A DNA stretch of 5,840 nt from Hyella sp964606015 (GTDB taxonomy: Bacteria; Cyanobacteriota; Cyanobacteriia; Cyanobacteriales; Xenococcaceae): assembly GCA_964606015.1 (NCBI GenBank), contig CAZSEZ010000239.1:1-5840 (forward strand), written 5' to 3'. Made by a program: the position numbers and the translations under genes. This document shows positions 1 through 5,828 of this stretch, piece by piece. Position 1 is the stretch's first letter. The number at the start of each line of letters is the position of its first letter. The notes under the pieces are model-generated. The model was not told the origin of the DNA, made no database searches, and worked only from the letters and a program-made list of their open reading frames with translations.

Positions 1-45
1 AAGAGATTGAATTAAGTCTTTATAATCTAGTAGAAAGGAGTTAAG

Positions 46-57
46 TAAATAAATAAA
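46..57. repeat. TAAA tandem microrepeat
   Basis: Three consecutive TAAA units form a tiny microsatellite in the AT-rich left end. No function can be assigned. It only marks the low-complexity character of the spacer. Confidence 0.5.
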
Positions 58-63
58 TAGATG

Positions 64-126
64 AGATAAGAAGCTAATTGTGAAAAATGGTAATCTAGAT
101 AATATATTTTTGGATTAGTCTTATCT
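64..126. repeat. Imperfect AT-rich inverted repeat (long hairpin)
   Basis: AGATAAG (64-70) pairs with CTTATCT (120-126). CTAAT (74-78) then pairs with ATTAG (114-118), and AAAAAT (83-88) with ATTTTT (106-111), giving about 18 base pairs broken by small bulges. The apex contains the 8-bp palindrome ATCTAGAT (93-100). For minus-strand transcription it lies about 50 nt beyond the stop of the decayed ORF (175-407). It could act as a transcript-end structure or be a remnant of a small mobile repeat. AT-rich DNA makes such pairing easy by chance. Confidence 0.35.
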
Positions 127-174
127 TTTAATCTATCGTAATAATTAAGTAGATAGTGTAATATTTGCTAAGCA

Positions 175-407
175 TTAGCCAGTGTTATGTTTGGGAGATT
201 TTTTGTTGAGCCACACAGTATATTTTCGATATTGGTCTTCTATCTCACTTCCCCCAAGTTGCCGAGCAATTGCACTGTTGATGATTTTGGAAATTTATGT
301 TCCCTTTATCAGCTTGTGATCGCAATTGTTCTAGTTTGTGATAAGTAAACCTTCCTGATTTTTTTTGATTGATTGCTCAAATAGTTAATCCATAAGGCTC
401 TAACCAT
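175..407 (-). pseudogene. Frameshifted remnant of a small protein gene, about 67-76 aa, unrecognised
   Basis: As it stands, the minus-strand ORF from the ATG at 405-407 runs only 32 codons. Removing one A from the 8-A tract (359-366) and one base near the A/T tract at 291-297 restores a continuous frame to the TAA at 175-177. That frame reads ...KKSGRFTYHKLEQLRSQADK, then GNIISKIINSAIARQLGGSE, then IEDQYRKYTVWLNKK. The product would be 76 aa from the ATG at 407, or 67 aa from a TTG at 378-380. The composition is that of a soluble, charged, mostly helical protein, with no signal peptide or membrane segment. I do not recognise the family. It could be a true pseudogene, two homopolymer sequencing errors in a living gene, or a chance open stretch. 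The coherent amino-acid composition on both sides of each break favours one of the first two. Confidence 0.4.
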
Positions 408-447
408 AGGGCTAATTTATAGAAGTATTTTATTGAACTTTTTGCTC

Positions 448-472
448 TCGGACAAAGCTCTGCTTCTCCCGA
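448..472 (-). repeat. 25-nt palindromic hairpin downstream of the SDR gene
   Basis: In the minus-strand transcript TCGGGAGAAGC folds on GCTTTGTCCGA around an AGA loop. This gives ten of eleven positions paired, including G-U wobbles, with one A-G mismatch. The wobbles become A-C mismatches in plus-strand RNA, so the structure is better as a minus-strand RNA hairpin. It lies about 60 nt past the SDR stop. No T-tract follows (GAGAGCAAAAAG), so it is not a standard intrinsic terminator. It could stabilise the SDR mRNA 3' end, or be a copy of a dispersed palindromic repeat of the kind common in cyanobacterial spacers. Confidence 0.45.
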
Positions 473-533
473 TATATTTGGCCTCTATTTAACTTATTCT
501 GATTGTTGGGATCACTTGGTTTATGATGATGGA

Positions 534-1241
534 TTACTTTTGCTGTAAGTTAATTTCCCCTACATCTACGCTATTTGATAGTCCTAGAATCCATTCAATT
601 GTTGCTGCTATGTCGGTGAGAGGAATTGCTACTTGTGGAGCAAACCTTCTTTCCTCGATATCTGCAAGTACTTCTTCTGTCGCAATGTTGCCAGGGTTAA
701 TAACGGTGATGCCGATATGGCGATCGCTCAATGCTAGTTTTAGTGCTTGTGCAGCCCCTCTCAAGCCAAATTTGGAAGCTGTATTGGCTACTTCAATAGA
801 TGCCTGATTTTCTAAACCGCTTAAGGACCCTATAAAAATCGCTCGGGGGTTTTCAGCTTGAGAGAGATTATTTGCAAGTCGTTTAGTAAGTTCAATAGGC
901 GCAATTGTATTTACTGCTATTACATAACGAGTTTCTTGGTCTGGACTTTGGAAAAAATCATAAGCATCGGTAAACGCACCCTCTTCCCAAACTCCCCCCA
1001 TATAAAGCAGAGCGTCTAGTTTCGAGTTTCCAACCGCTTTGACCACGGTTTTAATTCCCTCCGGGGTCGAGATATCTGCTTGTACCCATGTTCCAGATAC
1101 TGGTTGACTCCGAGAAACTGAAATTATTTGGTATCCTTGCTGGTCAAAATATGTGGCAACTGATGCTCCAATGCCTCGGCTAGCACCAATGACAATGATT
1201 TGCTTTTTTCCTGATTGCATTTTGTCTTGGGTTAATGGCAT
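534..1241 (-). CDS. Short-chain dehydrogenase/reductase (SDR) family protein with atypical active site
   Basis: This 235-aa protein has the usual length and layout of a classical SDR with a Rossmann fold. The N-terminal nucleotide-binding motif is GASRGIG (residues 19-25). Arg44 at the end of the second strand (SVSRS) suggests NADP(H) preference, and Asp56 in ADIS is the adenine-ring contact. The catalytic-tetrad positions Asn111 (AVNT), Ser139 (IGSLSG) and Lys157 are present, followed by the INPGNIATE segment (181-189). The YxxxK motif, however, reads NTASK, so the catalytic Tyr is replaced by Asn153 (codon AAT at 783-785). The usual NNAG is MGG (81-83). It may be an inactive or altered SDR, an NADP-binding regulator, or contain a point mutation. 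The substrate cannot be named. The start is the first Met; Met8 (codon 1218-1220) is a good alternative, and neither has a clear Shine-Dalgarno. The gene follows the creatininase-like gene by 38 bp and may share its transcript. Confidence 0.85.
   Translation of the reverse strand: MPLTQDKMQSGKKQIIVIGASRGIGASVATYFDQQGYQIISVSRSQPVSGTWVQADISTPEGIKTVVKAVGNSKLDALLYMGGVWEEGAFTDAYDFFQSPDQETRYVIAVNTIAPIELTKRLANNLSQAENPRAIFIGSLSGLENQASIEVANTASKFGLRGAAQALKLALSDRHIGITVINPGNIATEEVLADIEERRFAPQVAIPLTDIAATIEWILGLSNSVDVGEINLQQK
720..727. repeat. HIP1 octamer GCGATCGC
   Basis: Perfect copy of the highly iterated palindrome typical of cyanobacterial genomes, here inside the SDR gene. It is a good taxonomic marker for this window. 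Confidence 0.9.
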
Positions 1242-1279
1242 CGCTGTAACTAATGCTATCGGATAGATTCTCTGATTCC

Positions 1280-2083
1280 TTAACTATCCAGGCCAGAAAA
1301 ATGATAAACCTCAGTGATGGCTTGAACCCAGCCTTGAGCTAAAGATTCCAAGATGTGATCGCCCTTGTCTTTGGAGGCAGTGGTAGCATCGCCCATAGTA
1401 CCAGTGGTACTGACTTCCCTGGTTAGCCAAGAAAAAGGTAGGCTGCCTTCCATGCTCAAAAGACTGTTTTGTGGCAGATTGCGGGGATATTCTTTAACCG
1501 CTAGATCCATCTTTACCTGTTCTGGAAGTAATGCCAGCATGAGGCTGGTTTCGGCATCTCCTGCATGGATGCCTAGTTCTAACTCTTTCGGGGTCAGTAA
1601 TTCTGAAGCAATATTGGGAACGCGCCAAGTAAACCAGGGAAAAACCTGAAAGTCTTGATATTCCTGGTGTAAATCTCTAGCAACGATTTCCATAATTTGT
1701 GGTTGTCCACCATGCGAATTCATTAAAATCAGTTTGCGAAAACCAGCTTGATAAATGCTCAAAGCAGTTTCTTTGATTACAGCGAGCAACGTCTCTGCAC
1801 TCAGGCTAATTGTCCCAGGAAAACCAGCATGTTCGTTAGATTTACCGTAATAAAGACAAGGCAAGGCATAGGCAGGAATTTCTATTGGTAATTTATCCAG
1901 GGCTTTTCCTAAAACTCCTACACTGATGGCACTATCAACCACTAAAGGTAGATGATGCCCATGTTGTTCGATCGCACCTACTGGCTGAATAATCACTACA
2001 TTTTCTTTGTTTGGCATTTGGGCAATCTCTCGCCAAGTCAAATAAGGAAAATATCTATCTGAGGGAACAAAGGAATGAAGCAT
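1280..2083 (-). CDS. Creatininase-family (creatinine amidohydrolase-like) metal-dependent hydrolase
   Basis: This 267-aa protein has the full creatininase-fold signature. By comparison with creatininase, the expected metal ligands are Glu39, His41 and Asp50 (GAIEQHGHHLPLVVD, 36-50), His124 in NSHGG (122-126), and Glu178 in HAGDAETS (173-180). The late glycine-rich stretch TGTMGDATTASKDKG (227-241) also matches the family. Members cleave amide or related C-N bonds using Zn or Mn. They include creatininase, the mycofactocin protein MftE and a formamidopyrimidine hydrolase of archaeal flavin synthesis. Creatinine is an unlikely physiological substrate in a cyanobacterium, so the true substrate is left open. 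The protein looks cytoplasmic, with no signal peptide. Start Met1 gives normal family length; no strong ribosome binding site precedes it. The gene is transcribed away from the malic enzyme gene and lies 38 bp upstream of the SDR gene, suggesting a two-gene unit. Confidence 0.88.
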   Translation of the reverse strand: MLHSFVPSDRYFPYLTWREIAQMPNKENVVIIQPVGAIEQHGHHLPLVVDSAISVGVLGKALDKLPIEIPAYALPCLYYGKSNEHAGFPGTISLSAETLLAVIKETALSIYQAGFRKLILMNSHGGQPQIMEIVARDLHQEYQDFQVFPWFTWRVPNIASELLTPKELELGIHAGDAETSLMLALLPEQVKMDLAVKEYPRNLPQNSLLSMEGSLPFSWLTREVSTTGTMGDATTASKDKGDHILESLAQGWVQAITEVYHFSGLDS

Positions 2084-2244
2084 ATTAGTTTAGTCAGAAA
2101 ATAAGGAATAAATTCTATGACCTAGATGACGAAATAGCTAAATGACTGTAAAACAAGAACTGATAACGATTAGCGCTAAATAATGGATAAGTAACGATCC
2201 GCTATTAGAATAAATTTTGGCTCAAGTACTTCCCAGAGAGAAAA
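2084..2244. promoter_or_regulatory. Divergent intergenic region with a perfect palindrome
   Basis: This 161-bp spacer must hold the promoters for both the leftward creatininase-like gene and the rightward malic enzyme gene. It contains the perfect 10-bp palindrome TTAGCGCTAA (2170-2179). A direct repeat TAACGAT sits at 2164-2170 and 2192-2198, 28 bp apart, on either side of the palindrome. These could be regulator sites. No GTA-N8-TAC NtcA site was found. For the leftward gene, a TAGAAT can be read on the minus strand close to its start, but it has no convincing -35 element. Confidence 0.4.
2184..2211 (+). promoter_or_regulatory. Candidate sigma-70-type promoter for the malic enzyme gene
   Basis: TGGATA (2184-2189, four of six matches to TTGACA) and TAGAAT (2206-2211, five of six to TATAAT) are separated by 16 bp and end 33 bp before the ATG. 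The palindrome TTAGCGCTAA lies immediately upstream, in an operator-like position. Assigned by eye only. Confidence 0.3.
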
Positions 2245-3615
2245 ATGGTAGATTTAAACCCTAGTTCTAGCTTTAGCTTACAAATTATTGTAGAAATCCC
2301 CAATCGCCCCGGATCGCTAGCTTCGGTGATGAGTGCGATCGCATCAGTAGGAGGTAGTTTGGGAGATATTTCTTTATTGCAGCGTAACCTCAAATTTACG
2401 CAACGAGAGCTAATTGTAGATACTGCTAGTGTAGAACAGGCTGAAAATATCATTGATGTTCTTGAGAGTTTACCAAAGGTCAGAGTAATTAGTCATGGAG
2501 ATCGTACTTTTGCGATTCATCAAGGGGGCAAAATTGAGGTAGTCAGTAAATTGCCTTTACATTCTCAGTCAGATTTGGCGATGGCATACACTCCAGGAGT
2601 GGGTAGAATTTGTCGTGCGATCTCCGAAAATCCAGAATCAGTCTATGATTTGACAGTCAAGAAAAATATGGTGGCTGTAGTCACTGATGGCAGTGCAGTT
2701 CTCGGTTTGGGAAACTTGGGTGGTGAGGCTGCTTTGCCAGTGATGGAGGGAAAAGCTTTATTGTTTAAGGAATTTGCTGGAGTAGATGCTTTCCCGATCT
2801 GTTTGGCAACTCAAGATACTGAAGAAATTATTGAAACAGTTAAAAGGATTGCTCCTGTATTTGGTGGGGTAAATCTCGAAGATATTGCTGCACCGCGGTG
2901 TTTTGAAATCGAGCAGAGACTCAGAACCGAGTTGGATATTCCTGTGTTTCATGATGATCAACACGGTACTGCCATAGTAGTTCTAGCTGCACTGTACAAT
3001 GCGCTCAAACTGGTTGCAAAAGAACTAGAATCAGTTAAAATCGCCATTAATGGAGCTGGTGCTGCGGGAATTGCTATCGCCAAACTGCTTAAAACAGCAG
3101 GTGCAAGCCAGATCATACTTTGTGATTCTCAGGGAATTATCTCTAGCGATCGCGAAAACCTCAACCCAGCTAAACAGATGTTTGCTGTTAGTCAAACAGG
3201 CTCTCTCGCAGATGCCTTGAAAGAGGCCGATGTTTTTCTCGGTGTTAGCGCTCCAGGGGTTGTAACTCCAGAGATGGTATCTAAGATGGCCAAAGAACCG
3301 ATTCTTTTTGCAATGGCCAATCCGATTCCTGAAATTCAGCCAGAGTTAATTTATGATGATGTCGCAGTAATGGCAACAGGTCGTAGTGATTATCCCAATC
3401 AGATAAATAATGTGTTAGCTTTTCCTGGAGTATTCCGCGGTGCTTTAGACTGTCGGGCAACCGAGATCACTATTAATATGTGTTGGTCAGCAGCCAAAGC
3501 AATTGCTGCTCTAGTCAATCCCCAAGATCTTGATCGTGAACATATTATTCCTTCTGTATTTGACTCTCGAGTATCGAAGGCTGTAGCTCAAGCCGTTACT
3601 GAAGCAGCTGATTGA
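2245..3615 (+). CDS. NAD(P)-dependent malic enzyme with N-terminal ACT domain
   Basis: This enzyme oxidatively decarboxylates L-malate to pyruvate and CO2 with reduction of NAD(P). The 456-aa chain starts with an ACT-type ligand-binding domain (about 10-85; IPNRPGSLASVMSAIASVGG at 18-37), then the short bacterial malic enzyme without a phosphotransacetylase domain. Visible active-site features are YTPGVG (115-120, Tyr115), Lys170 in MEGKALLFKEFAG, metal ligands Glu212 and Asp213 (NLEDIAAP) and Asp238 (FHDDQHGTA). The dinucleotide motif is NGAGAAG (269-275). Asp294 at the end of the next strand favours NAD over NADP, though cyanobacterial homologues have been discussed as using either. ANPIPE (358-363) and the INNVLAFPGVFRG segment (387-399) complete the fold. 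The ACT domain implies allosteric control by an unidentified small molecule. An AGAGAG stretch (2235-2240) is a weak ribosome binding site. The closest functional parallel I know is the malic enzyme of Synechocystis, implicated in carbon balance in light. Confidence 0.93.
   Translation: MVDLNPSSSFSLQIIVEIPNRPGSLASVMSAIASVGGSLGDISLLQRNLKFTQRELIVDTASVEQAENIIDVLESLPKVRVISHGDRTFAIHQGGKIEVVSKLPLHSQSDLAMAYTPGVGRICRAISENPESVYDLTVKKNMVAVVTDGSAVLGLGNLGGEAALPVMEGKALLFKEFAGVDAFPICLATQDTEEIIETVKRIAPVFGGVNLEDIAAPRCFEIEQRLRTELDIPVFHDDQHGTAIVVLAALYNALKLVAKELESVKIAINGAGAAGIAIAKLLKTAGASQIILCDSQGIISSDRENLNPAKQMFAVSQTGSLADALKEADVFLGVSAPGVVTPEMVSKMAKEPILFAMANPIPEIQPELIYDDVAVMATGRSDYPNQINNVLAFPGVFRGALDCRATEITINMCWSAAKAIAALVNPQDLDREHIIPSVFDSRVSKAVAQAVTEAAD
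2335..2342. repeat. HIP1 octamer GCGATCGC
   Basis: Perfect HIP1 copy within the ACT-domain part of the malic enzyme gene. Confidence 0.9.
3146..3153. repeat. HIP1 octamer GCGATCGC
   Basis: Perfect HIP1 copy within the nucleotide-binding part of the malic enzyme gene. Confidence 0.9.
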
Positions 3616-3697
3616 GGTCAAAAACTCAGTAAGTAATGGCTAAAAGTTACCCAACTAAATTATTAGGCAACCAATCTAATCTACTAACCGATAAACT

Positions 3698-4498
3698 ATG
3701 GCAATGATCGAAGATATTCCAGAAGCTACTAGGGAAATAACTCAACCTACGACTCGGGTATCTTCTGGGCTTCCTAAGTTGCTGTTGACTTGTGGTTTAT
3801 TGTTAGGGGGGATTTTAGCTGGTAGTTTTTGGTTTTTCAGTCGTCCCAAAGTAGACACTGCGTCGGAAACTACAGCTCCAAAGCCTACAGAGGTTGTAAA
3901 ACCTAAGAAAGTAGATGTTGCAGACTCCACAACTGAAAAAGAGGCTCAATCCACCGCGACTAGTATTCAAGATTTAGAGAATGTCCTCGGTCATTTACCT
4001 TATAAACAAGCAGAGGCTAGCGATTTAGTAGCTATCAGCAGAGATGGGAGAATTAGGCTGCGGCGGAGTGCAGCGGATAAGTTTCGTCAGATGGAAGCAT
4101 CTGCAAGGGCGCAGGGGATCAAGTTGGCCATCATCTCAGGATTTCGGACTTTGGATACTCAAGATTCTCTATTTTTTGATATCAAAGAGCAAAGAGTTCA
4201 AGCAGCTAGTAAAAGAGCGGAAGTTAGTGCGCCTCCTGGATATAGTGAGCACCATACAGGCTATGCGATCGACCTTGGAGATGCTAATGTTCCTGCTACT
4301 CATTTGAGTGAAAAATTTGAAAATACTGCTGCCTTTGCCTGGCTGCAAAAAAATGCTCCTAAATATAGTTTTGAGCTTTCTTTCCCTCGAAACAATCCTC
4401 AAGGAATTAGTTATGAACCCTGGCATTGGCGATTTGTCGGCGATCGCGATAGCCTAGAAACTTTCTACAAAGCCCGTAGTATCAAGGGTTTGCCCTAA
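3698..4498 (+). CDS. Membrane-anchored M15-family D-alanyl-D-alanine carboxypeptidase (VanY-like)
   Basis: This 266-aa protein likely removes the terminal D-Ala from peptidoglycan stem peptides, or trims related cell-wall peptides, on the outer face of the plasma membrane. A short cytoplasmic N-terminus precedes one hydrophobic segment (about 28-47) acting as signal anchor. A Thr/Pro/Lys-rich linker (about 50-90) follows, then the catalytic domain (about 100-262). M15B hallmarks are SGFR (147-150, Arg150 for substrate binding) and SEHHTGYAID (183-192), giving zinc ligands His185 and Asp192. EPWHWRF (240-246) supplies catalytic Glu240 and zinc ligand His243. All key residues are present, so the enzyme should be active. 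Cys32 is not in a proper lipobox (LLTC), so lipoprotein processing is unlikely. The start could equally be Met3 (ATG at 3704); neither has a clear Shine-Dalgarno. It lies 82 bp after the malic enzyme gene with no evident terminator between, so read-through is possible. Confidence 0.9.
   Translation: MAMIEDIPEATREITQPTTRVSSGLPKLLLTCGLLLGGILAGSFWFFSRPKVDTASETTAPKPTEVVKPKKVDVADSTTEKEAQSTATSIQDLENVLGHLPYKQAEASDLVAISRDGRIRLRRSAADKFRQMEASARAQGIKLAIISGFRTLDTQDSLFFDIKEQRVQAASKRAEVSAPPGYSEHHTGYAIDLGDANVPATHLSEKFENTAAFAWLQKNAPKYSFELSFPRNNPQGISYEPWHWRFVGDRDSLETFYKARSIKGLP
4440..4447. repeat. HIP1 octamer GCGATCGC
   Basis: Perfect HIP1 copy near the 3' end of the carboxypeptidase gene. Confidence 0.9.
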
Positions 4499-4573
4499 CT
4501 GTAATCTGAGAAAAATCAATTAGGTGCAAAAAAATTCCAAAATTTGATACCCTATCCTAATAGCTTTGGGAAC

Positions 4574-4579
4574 AGAAGG
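4574..4579 (+). promoter_or_regulatory. Shine-Dalgarno site fixing the guaB3 start
   Basis: AGAAGG lies 6 nt before the GTG at 4586-4588. It is the best ribosome binding site in the window and supports that GTG over the in-frame TTG at 4544, which would add 14 residues unlike the family. Confidence 0.65.
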
Positions 4580-4585
4580 TACAGC

Positions 4586-5749
4586 GTGGATATATCAATT
4601 GGTCGTGGAAAACAAGCTCGTAGAGCTTATGGATTTGATGAAATTGCCCTGGTACCAGGTGCGAGAACCCTAGACCCTAGTCTGGCAGATACTACTTGGG
4701 AGATTGGGGGGATTAAAAGAAGCATTCCCATCATTGCCAGTGCGATGGACGGTGTAGTAGATGTCAAAATGGCAGGTTTACTTTCAGAGTTAGGTTCTCT
4801 TGGCGTTCTAAATTTAGAAGGAGTGCAAACTCGTTATGATGACCCCGAGCCAATCTTAAAACGTATCGAATCTGTTGGAAAAGATGAGTTTGTCGGTTTG
4901 ATGCAAGAACTATATGCAGAACCGATAAAGCCAGAATTGATCACTAAAAGAATCACTGAAATTAAAGCTACTGGTGGCGTTGCTGCGGTAAGTCTCACCC
5001 CAGCTGGTGCTAGTAAGTATGGTCAAACAGTGGCAGATGCAGGAGCAGACCTAGTATTTATTCAAGCAACAGTTGTTTCGACTGCTCACCTCTCTCCAGA
5101 AAATATTGCCCCCTTGGACTTGGCAAAATTCTGTCAGGAAATGCCTATGCCCGTAATTTTGGGCAATTGTGTAACCTATGAAGTTACCATGCAACTAATG
5201 AAAGCTGGTGCTGCTGCGGTTCTCGTAGGAATTGGCCCTGGTGCTGCTTGTACTTCTCGTGGTGTACTTGGTGTAGGTGTACCCCAGGCTACTGCTACGG
5301 CTGATTGTGCTGCTGCGAGGGATGACTTCTTCAAGGAAACTGGTAAATATATTCCTGTAATTGCTGATGGGGGAATTGTTACTGGTGGAGATATTTGTAA
5401 GTGTTTGGCTTGTGGTGCAGATGCCGTTATGATTGGTTCTCCGATCGCTCGTGCTGCTGAAGCTCCTGGCGGAGACTATCACTGGGGTATGGCTACTCCT
5501 AGTCCTGTCTTGCCTCGCGGAACTCGAATCAAAGTTGGTACTACTGGTTCAATCAAACAGATTTTAGTTGGCCCTGCCAAATTAGATGACGGTACGCACA
5601 ATCTTTTGGGCGCAATTCAAACTTCTATGGGGACTTTGGGGGCGAAAAATCTCAAAGAAATGCAGGAAGTTGATGTTGTCATTGCTCCTTCTTTGTTGAC
5701 TGAAGGTAAGATTTACCAAAAAGCGCAACAATTGGGTATGGGTAAATAG
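4586..5749 (+). CDS. guaB3: GuaB3 family IMP dehydrogenase-related protein
   Basis: GuaB3 is a CBS-less member of the IMP dehydrogenase/GMP reductase family found mainly in cyanobacteria and actinobacteria. From memory, cyanobacterial GuaB3 has been reported to act as an IMP dehydrogenase (IMP to XMP with NAD), the committed step to GMP. Starting at GTG 4586 gives 387 aa, the usual family length, opening with IGRGKQARRAYGFDEIALVP (5-24). Further landmarks are SAMDG (52-56), GNCVT (193-197), and the catalytic loop GIGPGAACTSRG (215-226) with nucleophile Cys222. IADGGIVTGGDI (259-270) carries the ribose-binding Asp261, followed by AVMIGSP. A short linker replaces the two CBS domains of canonical GuaB. 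The segment after EAPGG (292-296), YHWGMATPSPVLPRG, differs from the canonical flap and shows no Arg-Tyr pair. A TTG at 4544 gives a longer but unlikely reading. It lies 87 bp after the carboxypeptidase gene; a terminator follows, so it ends its transcript. Confidence 0.93.
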   Translation: MDISIGRGKQARRAYGFDEIALVPGARTLDPSLADTTWEIGGIKRSIPIIASAMDGVVDVKMAGLLSELGSLGVLNLEGVQTRYDDPEPILKRIESVGKDEFVGLMQELYAEPIKPELITKRITEIKATGGVAAVSLTPAGASKYGQTVADAGADLVFIQATVVSTAHLSPENIAPLDLAKFCQEMPMPVILGNCVTYEVTMQLMKAGAAAVLVGIGPGAACTSRGVLGVGVPQATATADCAAARDDFFKETGKYIPVIADGGIVTGGDICKCLACGADAVMIGSPIARAAEAPGGDYHWGMATPSPVLPRGTRIKVGTTGSIKQILVGPAKLDDGTHNLLGAIQTSMGTLGAKNLKEMQEVDVVIAPSLLTEGKIYQKAQQLGMGK

Positions 5750-5786
5750 TTCTTTATTAGTAACTGAATATTGTTGTTATCTAGGG

Positions 5787-5828
5787 GAGTGGAAAGCTTT
5801 AAATTAAAGTTTATCTACTCTTTTTTTT
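5787..5828 (+). terminator. Rho-independent terminator after guaB3
   Basis: GAGTGGA (5787-5793) pairs with TCTACTC (5814-5820) over 7 bp with one G-U wobble. Inside it CTTTA (5797-5801) pairs with TAAAG (5805-5809). Eight T residues (5821-5828) follow directly, 37 nt after the guaB3 stop. This marks the end of the rightward transcription unit. Confidence 0.8.

Larger units (their letters stand above)
1..533. other. AT-rich gene-poor stretch left of the SDR gene
   Basis: No intact protein gene of credible length is visible here on either strand. The stretch is markedly AT-rich. It contains a short TAAA tandem repeat (46-57), an imperfect inverted repeat (64-126), a frameshifted small ORF on the minus strand (175-407) and a 25-nt palindrome (448-472), each listed separately. 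An open frame starting near 523 on the plus strand runs antisense inside the SDR gene and is judged a shadow. A perfect TATAAT lies at 21-26, but its -35 partner would fall at or beyond the window edge. Confidence 0.6.

Noticed and set aside
21..26. Perfect TATAAT -10 box at the left edge
   Set aside because: The matching -35 would lie at or outside the window, no gene follows on the plus strand, and AT-rich DNA makes such hits common.
523..807. 94-codon plus-strand open frame overlapping the SDR gene
   Set aside because: It is antisense to a clear SDR, has a low-complexity Ser/Ala composition and shows no family resemblance. The same reasoning applies to the antisense or overlapping frames at 1365-1649, 2205-2453, 2758-2964, 3742-3930, 4044-4307, 4169-4426 and 5195-5482.
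3616..3697. Terminator or separate promoter between the malic enzyme and carboxypeptidase genes
   Set aside because: Only 4-bp stems (such as TGAG/CTCA) without a T-tract, and no convincing -35/-10 pair, are visible.
3782..3796. Possible lipobox at Cys32 of the carboxypeptidase
   Set aside because: The residue before Cys is Thr rather than Gly/Ala/Ser, and the N-terminal region before the hydrophobic stretch is too long for a typical lipoprotein signal. A signal anchor fits better.
4544..4585. Upstream TTG start for guaB3 adding 14 residues
   Set aside because: The extension has no family similarity. The GTG at 4586 has a good AGAAGG site 6 nt upstream and gives the normal 387-aa length.
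4499..4585. Promoter upstream of guaB3 (TATCCT at 4553)
   Set aside because: The -10 matches only four of six bases and there is no acceptable -35 at the right distance.
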